From Tubulanus polymorphus (taxonomy: Eukaryota; Nemertea; Palaeonemertea; Tubulaniformes; Tubulanidae): 64,000 bases of DNA. The notes below the pieces were generated by a model that was not told the DNA's origin, made no database searches, and saw nothing but the letters and a program-made list of their open reading frames with translations. Positions 1 through 10,650 of the stretch are shown here, piece by piece; the first letter of the stretch is position 1, and each line of letters starts with the position of its first letter. The stretch lies in the NCBI RefSeq assembly GCF_964204645.1, contig NC_134025.1, positions 27,868,001 through 27,932,000 on the forward strand. The letters are read 5' to 3'. Both the position numbers and the translations under genes were made by a program.

Positions 1-64
1 GTAATGAACAATGGCAAATAGCAGTTCTTACATAAGGCAGTTATTAGAGTAATAAATGACCACC

Positions 65-3000
65 TTAACTACATACTGTAGTAGGAGATGAAGGAGGAGA
101 ATGAGATGTTGATCCTCGTGATTGAGAAGCCGTTGTTAATGGTCGAGTAACAGATGTATGTGAAACTATTGAGATCCGTCGTGATGCTGTAGATAGAGTT
201 CTTCGTCTCATGCTACCTCTGCGTAATTCGCCGTCTTCGCTGTCCTCCTGAAATCATAACCGTACAACACATATAGATAAAGCTCCCTTTCACTGTCATG
301 AACACTGTTTCCAAAGTTATAATTCAAACGTTGATCTGGGTGAACGTACAAATTAAAATATGTACGAAAATCCCTCAAACGTATTATGAATACCAACATA
401 AAAGAATAGCCTTAGAGCGAAACGATTTGTCGCATACAAAGTTTTCCAGGATCACAGGAAAGAAGTAACGGAATAAACAGAGCGAGGCCTCGGGGAAAAA
501 CAGAACTAGCTGGCAATGAATGTTTATGAAAACTGACTGTATTAGGAAAATCATAGGACAATTAACGGTTTTCTGACACATCAAGCTACGTACATCTTCA
601 GACAGAAGAGCCGAGCCATCAGATGCCTTTCGTCTTCGTAATTCTATTAGCAAGTCCTTGAATTCATCCCGTAATTGCTCAATCTGGTCGGCCAATTGCT
701 GTTCGTCGCTAACAAATGTACTGCCATCATCATCAATATTATCGTATTTCGATTTCATGTCCTGCAACTGACTTTGTACGAGCGACATTTTTCGTTGGAG
801 CTGCAAATAAATCAGAATATACGACGACCTTAACAACGATCTAAATCAAACCTTTAATTGGATTCAGCGTGACTCGATAAATTGAGAAACTGTGAAATCA
901 CTGGAGTGATAAAACACACTGAATAAGATTGATGAGCTCAGGTAATAAATACACTGTATATACATGGGTTTAAAATGCAGTTTTGATTATGAAGATAAAT
1001 TCATAATCATTCCGATAACATTTTTACAGTGACCTTAGTCAGATATATCCGCAGACATCAGTCAATTCTCAATTTGGCCAATGATATGGAAAAGGAAAAA
1101 GCAACCAGTAATATCCAATATTGCCTCAGGGAAAACGACAACCTGCATCATGCATAATTCAAGAGGCCATGTTATTCTGTGTCAGTGTAGAAGTTTATAA
1201 TCATCCGCAGACACCTACAGTGTATCCTGTTTAACCCTTTTGACCGTACAAAATCTAAATATTAAAAATCAGCAGTTGATTACTAATTACTACCTGATCA
1301 ATGTAACCTGATCATCGATTATCATCGATGATAATGATCATCGATGATAGAACAACATTCACCATCATATTTTACTCGTGTTTATCTCAATAAGGAAGTA
1401 AAATGTATGAATTTGGAATCGGTCTTCGGATATCACAGTAATTGTAGCTACTGAGATAATGAGGTTCCAGTAGCTACCTCAGCAATCATCAATTCTGATG
1501 TACCCCTAATCTACTATATTTCAGGTGAAATTAGGTGGATAATAAGAAAGTAGGAAGATTCAAAGCTTTTTTTACCTCCTCGACTGTGCAATCAGACTGA
1601 GATGGAATGGAGTCATGATAAGGCTCTAAACGTCTTGATGGATGCTCTCCGGGAATCCTACGATTCGCCAGTAAATGGCTCAGTCTATTCATCTGTAAAA
1701 TAAAAGTACAGCTGCTTAAAATGGCCACTGGTAATGTCTGAATGATGAGGGGTATATTCATAATGCTAATGATCCATGTTTGAATCAGTGCCTCACATAG
1801 CATTCAATCAGGTAGCCTATTATCATTAAATATGCTCATCGATGACTGATGAGCTATCTACATTCTATGACCTTTCAACTGATATGAATCCAGTTCAGAA
1901 GACCATGTATCACCAAGGACTCAATAACCTCGTTTTAAACGCCTAATATAATGTACTTTGTAATTTGGAGCAGTATTCTCGTAGACACAGACAAAGAAAA
2001 TATATGCAATCAAATTTTTATCTTTGGACATTAGCAACAGGTGATATAGTCATCGCATCAACGCAAACATATTAGTCCTAATGGATCTTACCTGGAAAAT
2101 GAAATCTCTGGTGAGAATGTGAGGATTAGACAATACAGCTCTGTCGGCAATAACTGCCATTCGCACCTGATCAGAATAAGTCAGGAACGAAATAGATAAT
2201 CCTATTTCATCACGCGGAGGTACCCAAAACATTACTTCCTTTATTTCGCGTGAAGCAAATGTTTGTTCGATGCTAGGTCCTTCTAGGTTACTTATAATAC
2301 AGGAAGAATGGTTATTGATAGAATTCAAAATCATATGGCTAATGCATTCAGGTAATAGATAACTTAATATGCCGACCGCGCCGAACAGCAAGGGCGGATC
2401 AGCCGAGTTCTTCAAATCTTCCATACGATGTTTCAATTCCCAAAGACGCGGTATCGCGCCCTCAGTATTAGTAGGTAGAACGATCTGTAATAATGAATAT
2501 TTGGCAGCCATGTCGACGCTCGACGCATCCGAACGCAGATCAACAGTAAGAGTAGCCAACAAATCATACGGATTTTCGATACCGCGTAGTTGTTGGTAAG
2601 TCCGCATCGTACCGGCAGCGACCGACATTAGAACGTCGTTGAGCGTACTTCTCGTCACTTGTTTGATTCTCGTCGCTTGAGCCATACTGAACGGTTCCGA
2701 CCACGATATCACTTTTTTGCCCGATAAACGCGGTCCGTGGAATATGTTATAATCGGTGCGCGTAAAGAGCCATTTCTGCAGAAACACGAGCGGTCCGACG
2801 ATGACAGCGCGGATTATATTGAAGACTAGAACTCGACTAGCGAAATGCGTTTTGAAATTACATAATAAATTACTATCGTCGACAACACTTCGTAATAAGA
2901 TGCGCACGAGCGAAACTCCATCGGTTAATGATGGATGAATTCTCAGTAATAATACTGTATCTTTTGATTCTCCATAATCAGTCAGTATATGAACGTCCCA

Positions 3001-3888
3001 TAATGGGCGGTTTAATGGTAATGGTTTTGTAGCCTGTACAGATATGTATTCCTCTAAATCTCGCCTGAATTGGATATTTTTTGGCATCGCGACGAAGTGA
3101 TTGTTGATATTGAAATCCGGATCGGTGACCCACGCGTATCCGCACGTTAACTCGATTATCTTTTCGGAAAATTTCGGGTACATTTTGTGCCCGCTTTTGC
3201 ATTCGGCGCTGATTAATCTGGCGTTTATCAAATCTCGAATGCGAGACATGTCGAGACCTTGTTCCATCGTAATCAAACACTGAGTTACCATACGATTGGC
3301 AGGTGTTTCTGTCAACCAAAATGTATCGGTGTTGGATACGATGTTAGCGCAGCAAGTGGCTTCGTGATTACGATTTTGGGAACACCGGCAAGCGCAGCAA
3401 TCGAAACACCGTCGAATAACGACGCAAATCGGCAACAAAACCACCACTAATCCCATCACCGGACAAAACAACGCCAACGCGAACACGAGGAAGAATATTC
3501 CGATAAAAAACGACGATAGTAAACTTTTATCGGCCGGGTGTTCTAAACGTTTATACGGAGCACTCGGATATAGCGGCACATGTTTCTCTAAATCTACGTA
3601 CGTCGTAGATGTCATTGTTGTCTGATATTTAGACATCTTCGAGTCTTGCGTGTTGTTAGTTACTGGTGAAAGCGTGTCTTGCCGCGCGTTGGTTACTGAA
3701 GAAGAAGCCGTGCCATTAATTCGCTCAACGACTGTAGCAGTTTTTAACGATTCACCCAATGATGGAATGCTTTCACATTTTAAATTCTCTCCTCCGTCGC
3801 TTGCGTGGCGACTATCACGCAATTTGTTAATGCTGCTGCATCGATCAGCCCACACCCCATTGTCACCATGGGTGATTACAGTAGCCAT
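65..3888 (-). CDS. Wax-ester-synthase/DGAT (WSD)-like acyltransferase
   Basis: Four-exon model, complement(65..247, 594..800, 1576..1692, 2092..3888), all junctions in phase 0, 767 residues. The N-terminus (about 1-120) is Ser/Thr-rich and looks disordered. One or two hydrophobic segments follow (about 122-158) and then a Cys-rich patch, so a membrane-anchored enzyme is likely. The acyltransferase region includes RPLWDVHIL (about 304-312) and the motif HPSLTDG (318-324). This motif sits where the family has HHxxxDG. Later come NDVLMSVAAG and a C-terminal WS/DGAT domain (GPSIEQTF, PPRDEIGLSISFLTYSDQVR). A short acidic coiled-coil-like exon and a Ser/Arg-rich tail follow. Family members esterify fatty acyl-CoA to alcohols or diacylglycerol. 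Here the second, catalytic His of HHxxxDG is Pro, so activity is in doubt. The start is the first Met of the long exon, and a 5' UTR exon may exist. Confidence 0.85.
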
Positions 3889-4563
3889 TGGACGCTGACA
3901 TCAGGAATCTGTGACATGTTCCCTAAAAATACGAAGCATAAGAAACTGACAATTAACAACAGTGTCATCAGTATTCATAATCAGTGGTGACAGCGATCAC
4001 CAACACCTCAATTACTGACAATAATGGGACAAAACCGGCGCAATTGAATCATAAAATGTGATTCGATCATTTTTTGTCCTACCCTATGATTTGGTCAAAA
4101 AATCATATTATATCTGTCCACAGAAATATTACCGATAAGGAGGATGGGCTGAACGTTTCATGTCGATCGTATGCCTTTTCGTCCACACCTTCATGAATGA
4201 ACATGTCTTCTCAAAATAGAGACATTTCTCAGTAAGACAGGGTTCTCATCTTAGACAAACATCGTATGTTTGAGCGTAGCGTTTGAAATATGATCAATTT
4301 ATACGTAAAGTAGGGCATTCTCTATCACGTCAAGACTCTACTGTCAAATGGTTTACTCCTGTCTACGTAATTGTCTAACCATTACGTGCCATAAATTGAA
4401 ATTAAATATTCATCACTAACGATGAATCTAATCGAAAAACAGGCCGTATATCTGAGAACAGTGAGTTCAACGATGAAAAATGATTCATAGAAGATGAAAA
4501 AAAAAACATTTATTCATTCCTAACCTTATATAACTACTATTGATCAATTGAGGGATATACAAT
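3889..4563. other. Upstream region of the WSD-like gene
   Basis: No coding exon or repeat recognised. It presumably holds the 5' UTR and promoter of the acyltransferase gene, and it ends at the left terminus of the transposon. Confidence 0.4.
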
Positions 4564-4615
4564 GGGGCTCGCCGTCGCTATGGACACCAGGTGGCGTGTG
4601 TGCGTTAGTAGCCAT
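4564..4615 (+). repeat. Left terminal inverted repeat of the transposon
   Basis: Starts GGGGCTCGCCG. It is GC-rich compared with the flanks and pairs imperfectly with the right end over about 50 bp with a gap of about 3 bp. Confidence 0.85.
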
Positions 4616-4671
4616 CGCGTATCGACTTCCGCTCACTTCCGCGCTCGATTTCCTACTTTTAAATTGTAATA

Positions 4672-7469
4672 ATGTCAGAGAATTACGGGTCATGGACTGT
4701 ACCGAAGCTGAAACAAGAGTTAAGCCGACGAGGTGCGGTAACCTATGGGAGGAAAATCAACCTAATTGAAAGGTAATTTAAATGTCGATCATATTTCCAT
4801 GCGGTTGATGGTGTTCAGTCGTTTAGTCTGCGCAAAAATGTTGCAATGATCATGGAATCAACAGTGATTTTTTGCCAAAATCATCGATGATTCTAGACCT
4901 ATGCTCAAGTGAAATGAACGTGTTTTAATAGATCCAGAGATGAAAGCTAAACCTCAGTGGGTTGTGGGTCAGGGTATAGTACAAGTTTACCGTCACCAGC
5001 CCGGGCTGCGAGGATGGCTATGGCCGGTCCCACGCGTCCCGTCCCGCGATATCTTTCATTATTTTTCGGTTTTCATGTCCGGAAAATAAACATAATGCAC
5101 ATAAAAGTCATCGATAAAACGTTTTTTAAATCACTATTTGATATTATGATTGCCTTGAGAAGTTTAGATGGCAATGTTTATATCTTGAAATGTAGGGATT
5201 ATTATCGGGATGTAGGACGCCTTGTCAGCTAACCATCGCAACAGCTGAGTTACCACTGGCGCCATCTATCGAACATGAATTGAAGCTGATGCCAAATTTT
5301 ACTGCCAATGTATCCATAAATCATTGGACATGTCTGCTGCTGTGTCTAGTCTCTATTGAATTTTTATATGTTATTGGAATTATAGTCAGAACCCTGATCA
5401 ACTTGAGGTGACGGTAAACTGAATACCTTACTTATATACCTTCTTACCACAACACAGTTGAGTTAAATACAAATCTGTATGACCATGGACGTATAGACGT
5501 CCATGCTTGGAGTAATCATTTCGATGTAACATTTCAACTCTGGGTCAACTTTCTGTTAGTTGATTGAATGATTTTTGACATTAGATGTTTATATTTCATG
5601 ATTATTTCGTGTTCATTGCAGATTAGAAGCATACGGCCGTAACAACGATTTTAGGGGACCGGCCATAACATTACCACAAGAAACAGTTCCGGAATGGCCC
5701 ACATGCGGTTTCAAACAGCTTACAAATGATCATAAGATTGTATTGCCAAAATTCAATATTGACACAGTAACTGCATATTTCACGTATAGAATGGCAATGG
5801 ACAACCACTGTACCAAAGACATTAAAGCTATTGAGAAGGGTCAGCAGCTCATAGAATCGCAACGTGTTCAAGCCTGCAGTATTCTCATCAAAAGCGGAAT
5901 TGTTTATCTGACTGGATTAGTTGGTGCTGCTATGAAAAAAAAGGTAGGCCAGTTTTATATTTCATCAAAATAACACAATATTCCCTCCTTTAAATCCACA
6001 TAAATCTGCAATACAACTGTATTCTTAAAAGGTTGTAATGTAGCAAACATTGTTGATTAGTTTATTTTTATATTTCATTGCAGATCTCATACTCGTACCA
6101 GATATCATTGTCTCAAACAACTGGTGAATTCAGAAACAGCCATTGTGAGTGCCCTGCCGGTAAGGGTCCTAATGGGACCTGTAAGCATGTCGCGGCTGTA
6201 CTTTTGATGTTTGCTAATTTTGTGTCATCAGATGGGCCTAACGCTCCCGAAATACTTAAATCGTGTACGGAAAATCTACAAACATTCCATAAGCCCAAGT
6301 CTGTTTATACTGGTAAGTTGTTTGGTTACATCGCCACCATTCAGCAAATTCGTACCCTATATATCTTATTTTTTATAAATTCTGATGTAATGGCAATGTT
6401 TTACATAATGTACTTGGTTTTCAATTTTTAGCTCGGCTGTGACCTTGTTTAAATTTACCCGTCACTTCTTAACAGGTTCCCCTGTCAAGGCTGGTGACTT
6501 ACCTCTATCAAAATCAAAGAAACGCGAGGTATCAATGGAGGATCCAAGGCCTGTGAAATACCGGAAATCAGCTGGATACGAGGATTATGTCCGGGGAATT
6601 GTCCTTAATTACTGCTCTGTATCGTCTTTAGACCTACCCATCAAGTATAAGTACAAGAAAGCCGATATCAAAACAGCAGCAATTGACCATGATTATCTGA
6701 AAAAAACTTTGCTTGAATATTGGGTGGAAAACTCTATTAAGGTAAGTTTTTAATCAACGTGTCTGAGAGTGACCTATGTTATCCTTCCCTCTGTGCTTAT
6801 AATTAATATTCCATTTTGCCTTTTCAGTTAAATGAAACACAGGCAATATTACTAGAAAGGAGTACTAGGAAGCAGGCAGAATCTAGTCAATGGTTTCAGG
6901 AAAGGCAGCTACGATTAACTGCATCTCGTTTCGGTGAAATTGTTTCGCTCACGAAAAGGCGCAATATCGACAAATTGTGTAAATCTCTTCACGATAATAT
7001 TCCGTTGAGAAATGCTGCTGTTTGCCATGGAAAGACATTCGAAAGTAAGGCGATAGCGGCTTTTGAAGGTAAATTCTCCGTTAAAGTACAGCCTTGCGGA
7101 CTTCATGTGAGGCCAGATATAGATTATCTAGGCGCGAGCCCAGATGGCCTTGTGTCTGAGGATGCCATTGTTGAAGTGAAATGTCCGTATCGCGGTAGAA
7201 ATGAACTTATTGCTCCGGGGCCATACTTCAAGTTTCTTAGTGCAAAAGATAAGAAGCTGAAACGTTCGCATAATTACTATGATCAGATTCAAGGACAGTT
7301 GCATATTTGCAAACGGAAAATGTGCTATTTCGTTGTTTATACTCATAAGGACCTTTATGTAGAGAGGGTTTATCATGATCAAAAACACTGTGAACTATCT
7401 CTGCTTCCAAAATTAGAAATCTTTTATAGGAAGTACTATTCAAAGTATTTAACAATGCATGCGTTCTAA
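4672..7469 (+). CDS. Transposon-borne SAP-SWIM-YqaJ nuclease-domain protein
   Basis: Five exons, 4672..4772, 5622..5943, 6084..6312, 6476..6741 and 6828..7469, phases consistent, 519 residues. Residues about 5-40 form a SAP DNA-binding helix pair (WTVPKLKQELSRRGAVTYG). Exon 3 carries a SWIM zinc finger with the CxC...CxH pattern (HCECPAGKGPNGTCKH). The last exon is a YqaJ/lambda-exonuclease-type nuclease domain. It has SSQWFQERQLRLTASRFGE, then GASPDGL and the VEVKCPY (ExK) motif, then YYDQIQGQLHIC. The expected PD-(D/E)xK residues are all present. Such proteins accompany the transposase in ISL2EU elements, and their exact role in transposition is, as far as I know, unproven. The start is the first ATG in frame, about 108 bp inside the left terminus. 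A poly(A) signal lies at 7966. Confidence 0.85.
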
Positions 7470-7965
7470 AACATCTAGATTATTCCTGGAGATATAGATC
7501 GGATATTTTCCGAAGATTCCATAGTTTTTGGCATTAATATCTTCATACAACTAAATTTGTAAATACATGTACATCCCAATTGTATGATATAGATTTCATG
7601 TCAATATCGGCTTACTATTTGTTGATACTTTTAAGTTTTAATATTTTTTATCATCTATTATCAATATTTTTTATCATATATAGTTATTTCAAACAGATAT
7701 ACTTGTCAGGTTGTGTAGTTATATGCATAATTACTGACGATGGTGGGTCAAAAGTTTGAAAATTAATGATTTACTCCTTTTCTGACCATATTTCATTACC
7801 ATGATTATTTATTATTTCATTATGTGCTGCGCCTGACTATGGCATGAATGCTTTAGTCCCAAAACTCAAACTCTTCCATTTTACATAAAATATCTGTGTT
7901 ATCATGCATTTTAAAAAGATTTTATGTAGCGTTGTTGTATTTTTGGTTTTTACCAGTTTTAAATC

Positions 7966-7971
7966 AATAAA
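7966..7971 (+). terminator. Poly(A) signal AATAAA for the YqaJ-domain gene
   Basis: AATAAA about 500 bp after the stop codon, just before the end of the convergent transposase gene. Confidence 0.5.
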
Positions 7972-8262
7972 AGGGTTTGTTACTGGAATGAAAATTAGTT
8001 TGTCCTTTGAATTGAAAACACTGCAAAAGAGTGGATTAAGTCAAAGTGAAATAGGTTATATTGCGCACAGATTTTGAATATCAACGACAGACAATTAATT
8101 ACAGTCCAGGCCCATAATTGATATCTAAGAATTTGGGATTTACCTAAATAATCTATTAAGAGAAACAATGATGTTTCTTTAAAGCAGGGGTTTCGATGAA
8201 TCTCAAAACAAAACTCAAAAATATATACTTTAGATATCAATTAACAGACATTAACAATAAGG

Positions 8263-9965
8263 TTAAGCAAATTCGTTCACAATAGCTGGTCTGAAATTGC
8301 TTATACTGAAACAAACATAAACTATCCTAGAACCCATATTGACTTTACTAAGCGGCAGGTCTTTTTTCAAAATAAGAAAAGTTTTTGACAATCCGATTAC
8401 TCTTTCTACTTGGATGCGTTTACTGGCTACTCTACGATCATGAACTACTTGTTCAGGTTCAAGTTGACTCTTGCCCTTCAATAAAGTTGGGGTGTTCACC
8501 TTAATGTTCTTGGTAGCAAAAAGATCTTGTACCATTATACCTCTATCGGCCATGATGCTGTCATTCGAGCTGAAGTATTTTGAGGTGTTTGAACACAGCT
8601 GGGATCGTTCAATGATTTGTCGGTCACTTGTTGAACCCGCATAACTTTCACTTACATAACTAACGACCCCTCTCGGTGATATTCCAACCATAGTTTTAAG
8701 CGTGTTCTTATGTTTGTATGTGCTGAAAGTTGCAGTTTGAGATTTTACATTCGACGGCTTTTCAATTGGAATCTCTGTAGCATCTAAAATAACTCTGGTT
8801 GACGGAAAATGATGCTTAAAGCCACTGGGCATGAAACAGTCTATCTCTTCTCTCTCTGGCCATGTATTGATTTCACTTAATTGGAAATACATGAAGTTTA
8901 CCCAGGTTAACACAATCCTAGAAACTACACTCTCTGATATGCCGAACAGAATACTCAGTTCTATATCTTCCTTGGCACGCCTTAATTTGATTAATGTCAA
9001 GAAAAATTGATTGACCGGTGTTAGTTTCTGACATTTGTAATTCAAATCGTACGCAGCAGGTCCTAGTACACTGAAAAACATCATCAAATGTTCATAGTCT
9101 TTAAAACTGGTGTAATATTTGATCGACCTAGGATCCACCATAAATCTCTCGATACAGAAAAATTGATCTGAAAGGAGGGAACACTGAATATTCTTATCCA
9201 AGTTAGTGTTTTTATTGGTTGGTTCCTCTATTATGTCCATTCTGTAATTGCTGGTATGTTGTAGGCCTATTTCAACTTCAGTGGCTATGTCATGGTGTAC
9301 AGGTTCTTCCTCCAGTTTTAATCTTCGCCGACTGGCTCTACTTTCTCTCTCTGAATCTGAGGAAACTGGTGGTGTGAAGGCAAATATACGCGGAATGGCA
9401 TTCTCTTTTAATTTTCTTCTAGAACCTGAAACACATAAAGAAAAAAACATATTTCTACTCAAAGATCAACAGCTGCCAGTCAAGTCAACAACCTTTAAAT
9501 TAAAAAGATAAATCTACCACATAAATTATTAGGCCTATTGTTGTTATTATCATAATTGAGTTATATCATTATCCTGTTATCAACAAACTACTATGATGAT
9601 ATGAAAATAAGCGCCTGGCTTTTTAAAAAAAGTTCAAAACATCGACATTGCATAATATCGATAGGCCCAAGCTGAGGCCTAAACGAATCAGCCTGCCTTG
9701 GATCTTGACCGCTTATTTCACCTTAGTTGGAAAACTCAATAGGAAAGCCATATTTACCGGTAAGTGTCTGTTTATAGTCCGTTGGTAAAAAATGTCGATG
9801 GCATACGATAGCTGTATCCGATGGCTGCCATAATTTTGCAGATTTCTCGCTACTCTGTAGTCGTTTTATCGCAACAAGCCATTTCATTTTCAAATCTGTG
9901 TTCGTAGGGAACTTAAATCCGCCTACTCTTGACTTACAAAGGGGTACACAACAATAGCGAGGCAT
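8263..9965 (-). CDS. THAP-domain DDE transposase
   Basis: Two exons, complement(8263..9425, 9758..9965), 456 residues. The first exon holds a THAP zinc finger: CCVPLC, then W, then CHRHF. The intron falls inside it. Using the GTAAAT donor at 9757 restores the THAP closing motif across the junction (LKENAIPRIF, equivalent to AVPTIF), which is why I chose that site. A linker rich in charged residues follows. Next is a DDE_Tnp_4/Harbinger-like catalytic domain with first Asp in VILDATEIPIEKP, second in SIMADRGI and Glu in QVERVIG. GSTSDRQII lies between the first two. All three acidic residues are present. It would bind the element's ends through THAP and catalyse excision and insertion. Confidence 0.88.
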
Positions 9966-10056
9966 TATAATAGATTCAAGCGCTTTTCAAATCGTCAATT
10001 CGCTCGAACGCGGAGATGAATAAAATGTTGTTTACAATTCAAATTCAAATCACTAG

Positions 10057-10109
10057 GGCCACTAACACGCGCGCGCCATCTCGCGGCAGCGCTCAGCGCG
10101 GCGAGCCCC
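10057..10109 (-). repeat. Right terminal inverted repeat of the transposon
   Basis: Read on minus it starts GGGGCTCGCCG and ends GTTAGTGGCC. It is strongly CpG-rich (runs of GCGCGC), unlike the surrounding AT-rich DNA. The transposase start codon lies about 145 bp inside it. Confidence 0.85.
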
Positions 10110-10534
10110 ATTAGGAAGCTTATCGCGAGAAAGAGCCGTCGGGATGAGTAGAGAGTCAGGTAATCAAATGATATTGTTGAGAATAACAGGATGACAATGA
10201 ACTGAGAGCGGGTGGATGATGATTACGCGAAAGTGAAAGAAAGCAATCAATATGTCAACATTGCTCATACTGCACATCAACCCGTGACAGATACAGCCAG
10301 AAGGGGAATTCAACTTGCAGAACACGTCGAGCGGTAGTTCTTCTTCAGTCGAGCAGAAATCTGTAAATCTCACTGACACATGTTTCACCAATTTACAGCT
10401 TCTCATACGCATGCAATTAGAACGCAAAATTGGTCGGTTCAAATAAAATTAACAGGTCCTAGATCACAAGAGATTGATTCCATGGCCGCCTTGGATGGTA
10501 TGGCTTTGACAACGAGGTGTTTCATTTGCTTATT

Positions 10535-10593
<59 letters not shown>

Positions 10594-10650
10594 TGGAGTG
10601 GGAGAGAGTGAGAGAGAGGGAGAGAGAGAGAGTGGGAGAGAGAGTGAGTG
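10535..10650. repeat. GA dinucleotide microsatellite
   Basis: An almost pure (GA)n run for about 55 bp, then interrupted GA/GTG repeats to about 10650. Confidence 0.95.

Larger units (their letters stand above)
4564..10109. mobile_element. Complete ISL2EU-type DNA transposon, two genes
   Basis: Both ends carry GGGGCTCGCCG in inverted orientation (4564-4574 and 10099-10109). Looser similarity continues for about 50 bp and ends in GTTAGTAGCC on the left and GTTAGTGGCC on the right. The dinucleotide AT flanks both ends, consistent with a 2-bp target duplication. Inside are two convergent intron-containing genes: a SAP-SWIM-YqaJ protein on plus and a THAP-DDE transposase on minus. From what I know of eukaryotic transposon superfamilies, this gene pair and a 2-bp duplication point to ISL2EU (also called IS4EU). 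PIF/Harbinger elements have a related transposase but a 3-bp duplication, which does not fit the flanks (AAT left, ATT right). Both reading frames are uninterrupted with plausible splice sites, so the copy may be autonomous and young. Confidence 0.88.

Noticed and set aside
4561-10112. PIF/Harbinger assignment for the large transposon
   Set aside because: The transposase is Harbinger-like, but the flanks do not give a 3-bp duplication (AAT versus ATT). The second gene is a YqaJ-domain protein, not a Myb-like protein.
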